Positions 8,046-16,777 are shown, counted from the stretch's first letter. The stretch is 64,000 nucleotides of DNA from WHUA01 sp963711215 (GCA_963711215.1 CAVQDH010000014.1:186001-250000); one strand, 5' to 3'. Notes: generated by a model from the sequence alone, not told the origin. Program-made: numbers and translations.

Positions 8046-8969
8046 ATGCTTCGTTTGAAAATATTCTTGTCCGTCGCCGGCCTGTTGCTGCTGGTCTGCC
8101 CTCCCTTGCAGGCGGCGCAGCCCATTCTCGACGGCACGCCCCGCACCGTGGTGATGTCGGCCTTCGCCCCGGAATGGGAGGTCCTGCTGAAGGGCACGGC
8201 CGGGCAGAAGGAATACAGGCTCAACGGCAAGCGCTTCGTGACCGGCAAGCTGGCGGGCAAGGACGTTGTCCTGGTCCTGAGCGGCATCAGCATGATCAAT
8301 GCGGCCATGACGGCGCAGCAAGCGATCGACCGCTTCACCGTCTCGGCCATCGTCTTTTCCGGCATCGCGGGCGGCGTGGATCCGTCCTTGACGATCGGCG
8401 ACGTGGTCGTGCCCGACCAGTGGGCGGAATACCTCAATTCCGTGTTCGCGCGAGAGGTCGACGGCCGTTTCGTGCCGCAGTCCTTCTACAGCGCGAAGGA
8501 TCTCTACCCCAACTTCGGCATGATCTTTCCGAGCAAGACGGAAGTGATGCGCGCCGGGCTGAACAAGCCCGAGCATCGCTTCTGGTTCCCGGTCGACGCC
8601 CGGCTTCTCGCGGTCGCGCGGCGCGTTGCCGGGGATGTCACGCTCGCCAATTGCGACCCTAAGGGCCACTGCTCCACGCACAAGCCGAAGGTCTTGGTGG
8701 GCGGCAACGGGGTTTCCGGCCAGAGCTTCGTCGATAACGCGAAATTCCGGGCCTACGTGTTCGATACTTTCAAGGCCCGGGCGCTGGACATGGAAAGTGC
8801 TGCGGTGGCGCACGTCGCCTATGCCAACGGCGTTCCGTACATCGTCTTCCGCAGCCTGTCCGATCTTGCCGGCGGCGGCGAGGGTGCGAACGAAATTCAC
8901 GTGTTCCTCGCGCTGGCTTCGGCGAACGCCGCCAAGGTGGTCACCGCCTTCCTGACGGCAATGCCGTAG
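8046..8969 (+). CDS. Secreted 5'-methylthioadenosine/SAH nucleosidase-like phosphorylase superfamily protein
   Basis: 307 residues with a signal peptide (LRLKIFLSVAGLLLLV then a LQA-AQ cleavage site). The mature part is a PNP/UDP-phosphorylase fold: FSGIAGGVDPSLTIGDVVVP, then ALDMESAAVAHVAY with the purine/ribose-binding Glu, then RSLSDLAGG with the catalytic Asp. These are the MTA/SAH nucleosidase blocks. Cytosolic enzymes are about 230 residues; this one has insertions (ANCDPKGHCSTHKPK with two Cys) and should act in the periplasm. Start chosen at 8046 because GGGGAGAAGACG lies just upstream and the signal peptide begins there. Substrate not provable. Confidence 0.82.
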   Translation: MLRLKIFLSVAGLLLLVCPPLQAAQPILDGTPRTVVMSAFAPEWEVLLKGTAGQKEYRLNGKRFVTGKLAGKDVVLVLSGISMINAAMTAQQAIDRFTVSAIVFSGIAGGVDPSLTIGDVVVPDQWAEYLNSVFAREVDGRFVPQSFYSAKDLYPNFGMIFPSKTEVMRAGLNKPEHRFWFPVDARLLAVARRVAGDVTLANCDPKGHCSTHKPKVLVGGNGVSGQSFVDNAKFRAYVFDTFKARALDMESAAVAHVAYANGVPYIVFRSLSDLAGGGEGANEIHVFLALASANAAKVVTAFLTAMP

Positions 8970-9281
8970 GCTCCGGCCGCGATGGCGGACGCAGAGGTGT
9001 CGCTTGGCGTCGTTCGCGATGTCGGGACGGGCATCGGACAGGGCGTGTTTCGATCGTTCGAAAGCGCCGCGACATCATGTTTCGCCGGCGCGAGCAGGAC
9101 GGCGTCCGCCAATGGGTCGCGCGATTATTCCCTTCGCACCTGCACACAAATGTTCACGGCGCGGTGCGGTTCCGGAATAGTGCCGGCGCGGCGGAAAAGT
9201 GCCGAATCGCCACCGTGAGGGCCGCCGCTCGAGACCGCTGATCACGGAACGATCAAGCGCGGTAACTGAAATATCACCGTT
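8970..9281. other. Intergenic region with thrC-leader copy
   Basis: 312 bp after the nucleosidase-like gene. It holds the degraded thrC 5' copy (9057-9091 core). A minus-strand frame there reads LLAPAKHDVAALSNDRNTPC, similar to PAPAKRDSVALSENRTPPC upstream of thrC, but no gene follows. Nothing else is recognisable before the leader repeats at 9282. Confidence 0.5.
9057..9091. repeat. Direct repeat copy B of the thrC 5' region
   Basis: 35 bp matching 7893-7928 at about 30 positions. On the minus strand it is followed, as in copy A, by a CG-rich stretch and ATGCCCG, but the downstream frame shows no threonine synthase. Looks like a decayed duplicate. Confidence 0.6.
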
Positions 9282-9371
9282 ATTTCAAAATCTTAGCGTT
9301 GAAGGTTGTGCCTGAGCTGACCATCTCTCGGACAGGCCGGCACTCGGCCGGCGGAAACCGACACGGGATCC
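9282..9371 (+). repeat. Leader repeat copy 1
   Basis: Begins with a 23-bp segment (atttcaaaatcttagcg then ttgaag) that is identical in copy 3. It continues with gttgtg...gaccatctctcggacagg, a hairpin ggccg-gcact-cggcc (9335-9349), and ggcggaaaccgacacgggatcc shared with copy 2. Copies 1 and 2 are tandem with an 89-bp period. Confidence 0.75.
9299..9326 (+). promoter_or_regulatory. Promoter-like box pair 1, TTGAAG-N16-CCATCT
   Basis: Same two boxes and same 16-bp gap as in copies 2 and 3. Lies 184 bp before the first peptide, so it is either an upstream second promoter or a decayed one. Confidence 0.45.
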
Positions 9372-9387
9372 GTGCAAGTTTTTTAAA

Positions 9388-9415
9388 ATGAAGGTTGTGG
9401 CTGGGCCGACCATCT
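9388..9415 (+). promoter_or_regulatory. Promoter-like box pair 2, ATGAAG-N16-CCATCT
   Basis: The gap is 16 bp as in copies 1 and 3, though the gap sequence differs from copy 3. The box pair resembles heat-shock sigma-32 promoters (TTGAA and CCCCATNT) more than sigma-70. It ends 94 bp before the peptide start, matching the 95 bp in copy 3. A hairpin ggccg-gtgat-cggcc follows at 9424-9438. Confidence 0.5.
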
Positions 9416-9509
9416 CTCGGACAGGCCGGTGATCGGCCGGCGGAAACCCCCGACACGGGATCCCCCCGTCGCCAAGGTTTCTCTTCACCAAACACTAGGA
9501 GTGGCAGAA

Positions 9510-9812
9510 ATGAAGAAATTGATGGTTCCTTTGGCTCTCGCATTCGCCCTGTCGGCGACCGGAGCGGCCTTTGCTGCAACGTCCAGCGATCCGGACGCGT
9601 ATCTCTACGCACAGCCGAGCCCGTTCGCGCAGCCGACGGATTCGGTCGGGTCGCAGACCGTCGCGCAGACGCCGGACCCGCGGCTCGATCCCGAGTCTCA
9701 GGAGGCCAACCTGTCGCAGCAGACCTACGCGGCCATGCCGCAACATCAGCACCAGGCTTCTTCCGATCCGTGGACCCAGGACGGCATCTTCGGGCCCTAT
9801 GGGCCGGAATAA
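9510..9812 (+). CDS. Small secreted peptide A (DAYLYA / PWTQDGIFGPYGPE family)
   Basis: 100 residues. It has a signal peptide (MKKLMVPLALAFALSATGA, cleavage after AFA), then DPDAYLYAQPSPFAQPTDSV, a Gln/Ser-rich linker, a His/Gln patch MPQHQHQAS and the invariant tail PWTQDGIFGPYGPE. It is paralogous to the product at 10268: the N-terminal block, His patch and tail are shared while the middle is not. The start has a strong AGGAGTGGCAGAA ribosome site, nearly the same as in the paralog. It should be periplasmic or outer-surface. I do not recognise the family. The His patch might bind metal (inference). Confidence 0.85.
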   Translation: MKKLMVPLALAFALSATGAAFAATSSDPDAYLYAQPSPFAQPTDSVGSQTVAQTPDPRLDPESQEANLSQQTYAAMPQHQHQASSDPWTQDGIFGPYGPE

Positions 9813-10127
9813 GCCTGCGCGCGATTGCAGCAGACTGGAAGGGGCAAGACGGCCGGGGGAAGTCACTCCCGGCCGCCTTCCATTGTGCGCGCCGTTACGT
9901 CGGCGCCGAACCTTCGCAAGCATCTGAGACGCGCGATGAAGGCCCGGATGCCGAAGCATTTTCCCGAGATCACGCGCGAACCTGCCGGCCACACGCCCGA
10001 TCACGGCGCGGTGTGGGCTCGGCCCGGCGAAGAAGGCCGGGAAACCGCGGCTGCGGTCATCTTTTCCCGCCGTTTGGCGGCCACGGCTCACGCAGCCGTC
10101 ACGGGGGTTGGCCGGAGAATCACCATC
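9813..10127. other. Intergenic region between the two peptide modules
   Basis: Contains the first terminator-like hairpin and then about 250 bp of GC-rich sequence. A frame over it (9825-10142) overlaps the next leader repeat and has no codon or motif support. No gene seen. Confidence 0.5.
9850..9875 (+). terminator. Hairpin after peptide A
   Basis: cggccggg and cccggccg arms around ggaagtcact, 37 bp after the stop. There is no long T run, so termination strength is uncertain. The same hairpin with the same flanks follows peptide B. Confidence 0.6.
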
Positions 10128-10200
10128 ATTTCAAAATCTTAGCGTTGAAGGCGGCGGTCTGGCTCGCCATCTCTCGGGCAGGCGGGGACCGCCCCGCAGA
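10128..10200 (+). repeat. Leader repeat copy 3
   Basis: Starts with the same 23-bp segment as copy 1, then diverged gap sequence, then the conserved catctctcggRcagg. The hairpin is gcgggg-accg-ccccgc (10182-10197): the pairing potential is kept while the stem sequence differs completely from copies 1 and 2. Confidence 0.72.
10145..10172 (+). promoter_or_regulatory. Promoter-like box pair 3, TTGAAG-N16-CCATCT
   Basis: Boxes identical to copy 1 while the 16-bp gap is mostly different, as expected for true promoter hexamers under selection. Ends 95 bp before the peptide B start. Confidence 0.52.
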
Positions 10201-10267
10201 AATTCAGGACGGCGTTCCGCCAGCAACACGTTCCCTTTCACCCATAGCCCTATCAAGGAGTGGCACA

Positions 10268-10555
10268 ATGCAAAAACGTATGCTTTCGATGATGGCCGTG
10301 CTTGCCATGGCGGTAAGCGGCGCCAGCTTCCTCGCGTCGGCCGCAAATGCGAGCGACGCCTATCTCTATGCCGAGCCGAGCCCGTTTGCGGTTCCGCATA
10401 AGACGGCCGGCTCCGAACAACTCGCGGCCCTGCCCACGCAGACCGCGGCTGTCGGGTCCGGGAATGTCAACACGATCAAGATGGTCAAGACGCACCATCG
10501 GCATCAGGCTCCGTGGACCCAGGACGGCATCTTCGGTCCCTATGGGCCGGAATAA
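10268..10555 (+). CDS. Small secreted peptide B, paralog of peptide A
   Basis: 95 residues with a signal peptide (MQKRMLSMMAVLAMAVSGAS, cleavage after ANA), then SDAYLYAEPSPFAVP, a linker, the His patch KTHHRHQ and the tail PWTQDGIFGPYGPE, identical in all 14 residues to peptide A. The ribosome site AAGGAGTGGCACA is nearly the same as in A. The linkers share little, so selection acts on the two ends and the His patch. No Cys and no membrane segment apart from the signal. Function unknown. Possible roles are a periplasmic metal or stress peptide (inference from His content and the sigma-32-like promoter). Confidence 0.85.
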   Translation: MQKRMLSMMAVLAMAVSGASFLASAANASDAYLYAEPSPFAVPHKTAGSEQLAALPTQTAAVGSGNVNTIKMVKTHHRHQAPWTQDGIFGPYGPE

Positions 10556-10591
10556 GCCGCTGATCGTTCCGGCGGACACGAAGGGCCAAGA

Positions 10592-10617
10592 CGGCCGGGA
10601 GAAGCCACTCCCGGCCG
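10592..10617 (+). terminator. Hairpin after peptide B
   Basis: cggccggga and tcccggccg arms around gaagccac, 36 bp after the stop. Same placement and nearly the same sequence as the hairpin after peptide A, so the duplicated unit ran from leader to terminator. Confidence 0.62.
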
Positions 10618-10658
10618 CCTTCGTTCGGACTCTTCTTCTCTCTATATCTGCCGGTGCG

Positions 10659-11513
10659 CTATTTCGTGGCCGCCGCTTGATCCTGCCGGCCGCACGACAG
10701 GGCGTAGAGCGCGACCGCGGCCGCGTTCGAGACGTTCAGCGTCGCGATCGGGCCCTGGGTCGGCAGCCGGACCAGGATGTCGCAGCGTTCGGCGGTGAGC
10801 CGGCGGAGGCCCGAGCCTTCTGCCCCCATGACGAGGGCCAGGCGGCCGTCGAGCCGCGCTTCGGCGACGGTGCGCTCCGCCGCCGCGTCCAGGCCGAGGC
10901 ACCAGAAGCCGGCCTGCTTGATCTGCTGCAGGGCGCGCTCCAGGTTGCCGACCTCGATCAGGGGCACGTGCTCGAGCGCGCCGCTCGCGGCCTTGGCGAG
11001 CGCGCCTGTGACCGGCGGGGCGTGGCGGCGCGGCACGATGACCGCCCGGGCGCCGAAGGCGGCGCTGCTGCGGAGGATCGCGCCGACATTCTGCGGATCG
11101 GTGACCTGGTCCAGCACGACCAGGAGCGCGTCCCCGGGACTGTCGGCGAGCAGGTCTTCCAGGCTCGGCGCGGCGGGCGGCGGCGCGAGCAGCGCCAGCC
11201 CCTGATGCACCGCGCCCGGCGGCAGGACGGCGTCGATCGCCGGCCGCTCGACGATATCCGGCCGGGCCTTGGGGCAGTCGCGTTTCAGCCGCTCTGCGGC
11301 ATTGGCGGTCGCCAGCAGGCGACCCGGCCGGCGCGCGGGGTTGTTGAGCGCGGCGGCGACGGCGTGATGGCCGTAAAGCCAGCGGTCGGCCGGATTCCGG
11401 CCCTCTCGGGCGCGGCTTTCCGGCGGCTGGCCGTCCGGCCGCTTGCCCGGCGGCTTGTCGCGCCGTCGGCGGCCGGCGCGGTGACCGTCTCGGGGTAACT
11501 TGATTTTTACCAT
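10659..11513 (-). CDS. rlmB: 23S rRNA 2'-O-methyltransferase, TrmH/SpoU family (RlmB-like)
   Basis: 284 residues. An N-terminal basic tail of about 40 residues is followed by the substrate-binding domain (RWLYGHHAVAAALNNPARR) and the SPOUT catalytic domain. SPOUT motif 1 is VVLDQVTDPQNVGAILRSSA, motif 2 is LVMGAEGSGLRRL and motif 3 is IATLNVSNAAAVALYAL, which together form the knotted SAM site. RlmB methylates G2251 of 23S rRNA in E. coli; the same role is inferred. Transcribed away from the tRNA-Tyr promoter. Confidence 0.93.
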   Translation of the reverse strand: MVKIKLPRDGHRAGRRRRDKPPGKRPDGQPPESRAREGRNPADRWLYGHHAVAAALNNPARRPGRLLATANAAERLKRDCPKARPDIVERPAIDAVLPPGAVHQGLALLAPPPAAPSLEDLLADSPGDALLVVLDQVTDPQNVGAILRSSAAFGARAVIVPRRHAPPVTGALAKAASGALEHVPLIEVGNLERALQQIKQAGFWCLGLDAAAERTVAEARLDGRLALVMGAEGSGLRRLTAERCDILVRLPTQGPIATLNVSNAAAVALYALSCGRQDQAAATK

Positions 11514-11623
11514 AACCGACCTTACTATTAGCTAGCTCGCAATTACGCAACTCGCGCATCCGGCGGATTTGAAAACGGCTGCGCGGGCGGCGTGTTTTGC
11601 GCATCTGGGTAGCGGTTTGGGCG

Positions 11624-11651
11624 TTGACAATCAGCGGTAAATCACCATAGT
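11624..11651 (+). promoter_or_regulatory. Sigma-70 promoter for the tRNA-Tyr/tRNA-Gly/tuf unit
   Basis: TTGACA (11624-11629), 16-bp gap, CATAGT (11646-11651). Perfect -35, four of six in the -10. The tRNA begins 36 bp further on. Confidence 0.7.
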
Positions 11652-11687
11652 GCGGCACTCCGCCGGGACGGCGGCGTTGCACCTGTC

Positions 11688-11772
11688 GGAGGGGTGCCTG
11701 AGCGGTTAAAAGGGACGGACTGTAAATCCGTTGGCTAAGCCTACGTTGGTTCGAATCCAACCCCCTCCACCA
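11688..11772 (+). tRNA. tRNA-Tyr (anticodon GUA)
   Basis: 85 nt with a long variable arm, encoded CCA, acceptor GGAGGGG/CCCCTCC, and a loop reading CTGTAAA. First of the tRNA-Tyr, tRNA-Gly, tuf, tRNA-Trp series typical of proteobacteria. Confidence 0.96.
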
Positions 11773-11858
11773 TTCGTCTGGCGGTTGAATTGTTCGGGTT
11801 GGATGGGAACAGCAGATTCGGCGGCGAGGCAGTGAGGTAACGAGGCCGTAGAGGACAA

Positions 11859-11933
11859 GCGGGCGTCGTATAATGGCCATTACCCCAGCCTTCCAAGCTG
11901 GAGACGCGGGTTCGATTCCCGCCGCCCGCTCCA
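11859..11933 (+). tRNA. tRNA-Gly (anticodon UCC)
   Basis: 75 nt with encoded CCA, acceptor GCGGGCG paired with CGCCCGC, and the anticodon loop CTTCCAA giving UCC. Confidence 0.96.
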
Positions 11934-12070
11934 AGCGGCACGATGGCGCAGGGCGGCGCGATGGCGAAGGGAAGGTATCGTGGGTTGTCCCGCAGACGCA
12001 GTCGATGCCCGGAAATCGGCCTCGCGGTCGGCGATGATCGGCAAGTTAACCAGCAGGAAGATATAGACCA

Positions 12071-13262
<1,192 letters not shown>

Positions 13263-13290
13263 CCGAAGCGCATTGGGCGGCCGGCTCGTT

Positions 13291-13366
13291 AGGAGTGTAG
13301 CTCAATTGGTAGAGCGCCGGTCTCCAAAACCGGAGGTTGGGGGTTCGAGACCCTCCACTCCTGCCA
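13291..13366 (+). tRNA. tRNA-Trp (anticodon CCA)
   Basis: 76 nt, acceptor AGGAGTG/CACTCCT, anticodon loop CTCCAAA, encoded CCA. Lies between tuf and secE as in many proteobacteria. Confidence 0.96.
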
Positions 13367-13445
13367 CGGCGCCCAGGCCACGGATCAGGCGGCGGACGAA
13401 CGAAACGAGCGCGGAAGCGGAAATCAAAGGACGTTAGCGGCGAAA

Positions 13446-13643
13446 ATGGCGAAGACAAGTCCAGCACAGTTCATCCGGGAGGTTCGCCAGGAGGCCAACA
13501 AGGTCACTTGGCCGACGCGCAAGGAGACGGGTATCACCACGGCCATGGTATTCATGATGGTCGTGCTGGCGGCGCTGTTCTTCTTCTTCGTCGACACGAT
13601 CGTCGCGAAGGCCATTCAGCTGCTGCTCGGCCTGGGGGGCTGA
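13446..13643 (+). CDS. secE: Preprotein translocase subunit SecE
   Basis: 65 residues: the conserved cytoplasmic amphipathic part (FIREVRQEANKVTWPTRKET) and one membrane helix (about 33-55, MVFMMVVLAALFFFFVDTIV). This is the short single-helix form usual in alphaproteobacteria. It clamps SecY in the translocon. Overlaps nothing and is followed one base later by nusG. Confidence 0.96.
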   Translation: MAKTSPAQFIREVRQEANKVTWPTRKETGITTAMVFMMVVLAALFFFFVDTIVAKAIQLLLGLGG

Positions 13644-13644
13644 C

Positions 13645-14175
13645 ATGGCGCATCGCTGGTACGTCATCCACGTCTACTCGGGCTTCGAGCGCAAGGTGGC
13701 GCAGTCGATTCAGGAGCAGACCGTTCTGAAAGGGCTGCAGGACGAGATCCTCGAGGTGATGGTGCCGACCGAAGAAGTGGTCGAGATGCGCCGCGGCTCG
13801 AAGATCAGCACGGAGCGCAAGTTCTTTCCGGGCTACGTGCTGGTGAAGATGAACATGACCGACGAGACCTGGCATCTGGTCAAGGACACCGCCAAGGTCA
13901 CGGGTTTCCTCGGCAGCCGCGGCAAGCCGTCGCCGATCAGCGACTCGGAAGCCGAGCGGTTGCTGCATCAGATCAAGGAAGGCGTCGAGCGTCCGAAGCC
14001 GTCCATCACTTTCGAGATCGGCGAGCAGGTGCGCGTCTGTGACGGTCCATTCGCCTCCTTCAACGGCAACGTGGAAGAGGTCGACGAGGAGAAGGCGCGG
14101 CTCAAGGTTTCGGTGTCGATCTTCGGCCGGTCGACCCCGGTCGAGCTGGAATACGGGCAGGTCGAGAAGGTTTGA
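13645..14175 (+). CDS. nusG: Transcription termination/antitermination factor NusG
   Basis: 176 residues: the NGN domain begins RWYVIHVYSGFERKVAQSI, followed by a C-terminal KOW domain (GEQVRVCDGPFASFNGNVEE). It binds RNA polymerase and couples it to Rho or the ribosome. The start is fixed by translational coupling to secE, one base earlier. Confidence 0.97.
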   Translation: MAHRWYVIHVYSGFERKVAQSIQEQTVLKGLQDEILEVMVPTEEVVEMRRGSKISTERKFFPGYVLVKMNMTDETWHLVKDTAKVTGFLGSRGKPSPISDSEAERLLHQIKEGVERPKPSITFEIGEQVRVCDGPFASFNGNVEEVDEEKARLKVSVSIFGRSTPVELEYGQVEKV

Positions 14176-14276
14176 TCGCGGGGCCGGCGCCGCCGGCTTC
14201 CGCAACTTGCGGGAGGTCATCCTCCGAAGGCCAGGAGGGACCGTACCGCGCAGTCCGAAGAAAGGGACTTAAGTCT

Positions 14277-14705
14277 ATGGCGAAAAAGATCGAAGGGTAC
14301 ATCAAGCTGGAGATTCCAGCAGGCAAGGCGAACCCGTCACCGCCGGTTGGGCCGGCGCTGGGTCAGCGCGGCCTCAACATCATGGAGTTCTGCAAGGCTT
14401 TCAACGCGGCGACGCAGCAGATGGAGCCGGGTATGCCGGTGCCGGTGATCATCACCGCCTATGGCGACCGCACCTTCTCCTTCGTGACCAAGACGCCGCC
14501 GGCGAGCTATTTCCTGCGCAAGGCGGCGCGGATCGAAAAGGGATCGAAAGCGCCGGGGCGCGATAGGGCGGGCAGCGTGACCAGGGCGCAGGTGCGCGAG
14601 ATCGCAGAGACGAAGATGGTGGACCTGAATGCGAACGATATCGAGGCGGCGATGAAGATCATCGAGGGCTCGGCGCGGTCCATGGGTCTTGAGGTCGTGG
14701 GGTAA
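14277..14705 (+). CDS. rplK: 50S ribosomal protein L11
   Basis: 142 residues, starting MAKKIEGYIKLEIPAGKANP. The N-terminal domain that meets release and elongation factors and the C-terminal RNA-binding domain (KMVDLNANDIEAAMKIIEGS) are both complete. It binds the GTPase-associated region of 23S rRNA. AAAGGGA upstream fixes the start over longer in-frame options. First of rplKAJL. Confidence 0.97.
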   Translation: MAKKIEGYIKLEIPAGKANPSPPVGPALGQRGLNIMEFCKAFNAATQQMEPGMPVPVIITAYGDRTFSFVTKTPPASYFLRKAARIEKGSKAPGRDRAGSVTRAQVREIAETKMVDLNANDIEAAMKIIEGSARSMGLEVVG

Positions 14706-14710
14706 GCGAT

Positions 14711-15412
14711 ATGACAAAGATCGGAAAGCGGCTTCGCAAGGCAAGCGAGACAGTTGATCGGGACACGGCCTATTCGGTCGTCGACGCGGTAAAGGCCCTG
14801 AAGCAGGGCGCGACCGCCAAGTTCGACGAGACGATCGAGATCGCGATGAATCTCGGCATCGACACGCGCCATGCCGACCAGCAGGTGCGCGGCGTCGTGC
14901 AGCTGCCGCACGGCACCGGCAAGACGATGCGTGTCGCAGTCTTCGCCAAGGGCAATAAGGCCGAGGAGGCGAAGGCCGCGGGCGCCGACCTAGTGGGCGC
15001 CGAGGACCTGGCCGAGAAGGTGCAGGCCGGCGAGATGAATTTCGACCGCGTGGTCGCGACGCCGGACATGATGGCGGTCGTCGGCCGGCTGGGTAAGATC
15101 CTCGGTCCGCGCGGTCTGATGCCGAACCCGAAGCTGGGAACGGTAACGCCGAACGTGGCCGAGGCGGTGAAGGCGGCGAAGGGCGGCGAGGTGCAGTTCC
15201 GCGCGCAGAAGGAAGGTATCGTCCATGCCGGCATCGGCAAGGCGAGCTTCGGCGAGGATGCGCTGGTCGCGAACGTCCGCGCCTTCGTGGTTGCGATCAA
15301 CCGGGCCAAGCCGAGTGGCGCGAAGGGGACCTTTATCAAGAAGGTCGCCATCAGCTCCACCATGGGTCCGGGGATCAAACTGGATATTGCCGACGCCACT
15401 AGCGTCGGTTGA
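14711..15412 (+). CDS. rplA: 50S ribosomal protein L1
   Basis: 233 residues with family blocks DTRHADQQVRGVVQLPHGTG and LGPRGLMPNPKLGTVT. It forms the L1 stalk at the E site and in many bacteria represses its own rplKA mRNA. Five bases after rplK. Confidence 0.97.
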   Translation: MTKIGKRLRKASETVDRDTAYSVVDAVKALKQGATAKFDETIEIAMNLGIDTRHADQQVRGVVQLPHGTGKTMRVAVFAKGNKAEEAKAAGADLVGAEDLAEKVQAGEMNFDRVVATPDMMAVVGRLGKILGPRGLMPNPKLGTVTPNVAEAVKAAKGGEVQFRAQKEGIVHAGIGKASFGEDALVANVRAFVVAINRAKPSGAKGTFIKKVAISSTMGPGIKLDIADATSVG

Positions 15413-15746
15413 GTTTCCGTCTCCCGGCAGGCGCCGGGGGGCGGTTGGGCGAAGGGCGGCATGCCGCGCTTCGCCACCTGTCCGAGACTGCGGGTGCCTC
15501 CGTTCCGGCCCAAGACTTTGACGATGGGTCGCGATCGGGAGCTTAAACGGGAAACCGGCCGGCAATAGACAGGGGTACAGGACATGTTGGGCGAGACCCG
15601 TAGTGGCTTGAACCTCTGGGGCAGGATCCGTCGAACGCCGTAGAAGCGTAGGCGAGAGCCCATGCGGACCCGGCGTTCAGGTGCAACCGGTCGCGTTTCG
15701 TCAGCGGTTTCGTTGCGGGACGCGGTCACAGGCATCGGAGAAATCA
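15413..15746 (+). promoter_or_regulatory. Intergenic leader before rplJL (L10-leader position)
   Basis: 334 bp without a gene, the position where bacteria carry the L10(L12)4-binding autoregulatory leader. The sequence is rich in local pairing (for example ggcggcatgccgcgcttcgcc near 15451-15475), but I cannot draw the consensus L10 leader with confidence by eye. It may also hold an rplJ promoter. Confidence 0.5.
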
Positions 15747-16259
15747 GTGGACCGTGCAAAAAAACAGGCGATGGTCGCTGAACTGCAAGAGACCTTCGAG
15801 TCCAACAACCTCGTGGTCCTGACCCACCAGTCGGGACTTACGGTGACCGAGGTGTCGGAGCTCCGGAAGCAACTGCGCGAGGTTGGTGGTTCGTTCAAGG
15901 TGACGAAGAACCGGCTCGCGAAGATCGCGCTGAAGGGGACCAAGTTCGAGGGCCTGACCGACAGATTTACCGGACCGACGGCGATTGCCGTATCGACGGA
16001 TCCGGTTGCTGCGGCCAAGGTCGCTGTCGAGTTCGCGAACAAGAACGAGAAGCTGCAGATCATCTGCGGCTCGCTCGAAGCGGATGCATTGGATGCGGAC
16101 GCCGTCAAGGCGCTCGCGAAGCTGCCCTCGCTCGATCAACTTCGCGGCATGATCATCGGACTGATCCAGGCTCCCGCCACCAAGATCGCCTGCGTGTTGC
16201 AGGCGCCGGGCGGCCAGCTCGCCCGCGTCTTTAGCGCGTATGGAAAATCGGAGGCCTGA
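15747..16259 (+). CDS. rplJ: 50S ribosomal protein L10
   Basis: 170 residues beginning with GTG as M(V)DRAKKQAMVAEL. This start fits the family length and has GGAG 8 bases upstream; an ATG at 15681 would add 22 atypical residues. The block LTVTEVSELRKQLREVGGSF and the C-terminal helix that binds L12 dimers are present. Confidence 0.95.
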   Translation: MDRAKKQAMVAELQETFESNNLVVLTHQSGLTVTEVSELRKQLREVGGSFKVTKNRLAKIALKGTKFEGLTDRFTGPTAIAVSTDPVAAAKVAVEFANKNEKLQIICGSLEADALDADAVKALAKLPSLDQLRGMIIGLIQAPATKIACVLQAPGGQLARVFSAYGKSEA

Positions 16260-16310
16260 GCAGGCTCATCGACCAGAACCTGAGAGTTCAAGCCTAGGAG
16301 ATTGAAGAGA

Positions 16311-16685
16311 ATGGCTAATCTACAGCAAATCGTTGAGGATCTTTCGGCCCTGACCGTCCTTGAGGCGGCGGAGCTTTCCAAGATGCTCGAAGAGAAATGG
16401 GGCGTTTCGGCCGCCGCGCCGGTCGCCATCGCGGCCGTCGCCGGAGCCGGCGACGCCGCTGCCGCCGAGGTCAAGGATACCTTCGACGTTATCCTGGCCA
16501 AGACCGGCGAGAAGAAGATCAACGTCATCAAGGAGGTCCGGGCGATTACCGGTCTCGGCCTCAAGGAGGCGAAGGATCTCGTCGAAGGCGCGCCCAAGCC
16601 GGTCAAGGAAGGCGTCAGCAAGGACGAGGCCGAAACCCTCAAGAAGAAACTCGAAGACGCAGGTGCATCCGTCGAGCTCAAATAA
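16311..16685 (+). CDS. rplL: 50S ribosomal protein L7/L12
   Basis: 124 residues: the N-terminal dimerisation helices (LQQIVEDLSALTVLEAAELS), an Ala-rich hinge, and the C-terminal factor-binding domain (TGLGLKEAKDLVEGAPKPVK). Start at ATG 16311 behind TTGAAGAGA; an ATG three codons earlier is less likely. Confidence 0.97.
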   Translation: MANLQQIVEDLSALTVLEAAELSKMLEEKWGVSAAAPVAIAAVAGAGDAAAAEVKDTFDVILAKTGEKKINVIKEVRAITGLGLKEAKDLVEGAPKPVKEGVSKDEAETLKKKLEDAGASVELK

Positions 16686-16777
16686 TGCGGCGACGCATCG
16701 CTAGTTACGGACAGGGGCGCGCCATCCGGCGCCGCCCCTGGCCGTGTTTGACGTGATTTAGAGATTTAGAAGTGTGT

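Noticed and set aside
9825..10142. 105-codon frame between the two peptide genes
   Set aside because: It begins inside the downstream flank of the terminator hairpin and ends over leader copy 3, with no motif and no ribosome site.
11943..12070. N-terminal extension of tuf copy 1 from ATG 11943
   Set aside because: It would translate the spacer after tRNA-Gly, and the second copy has no equivalent extension.
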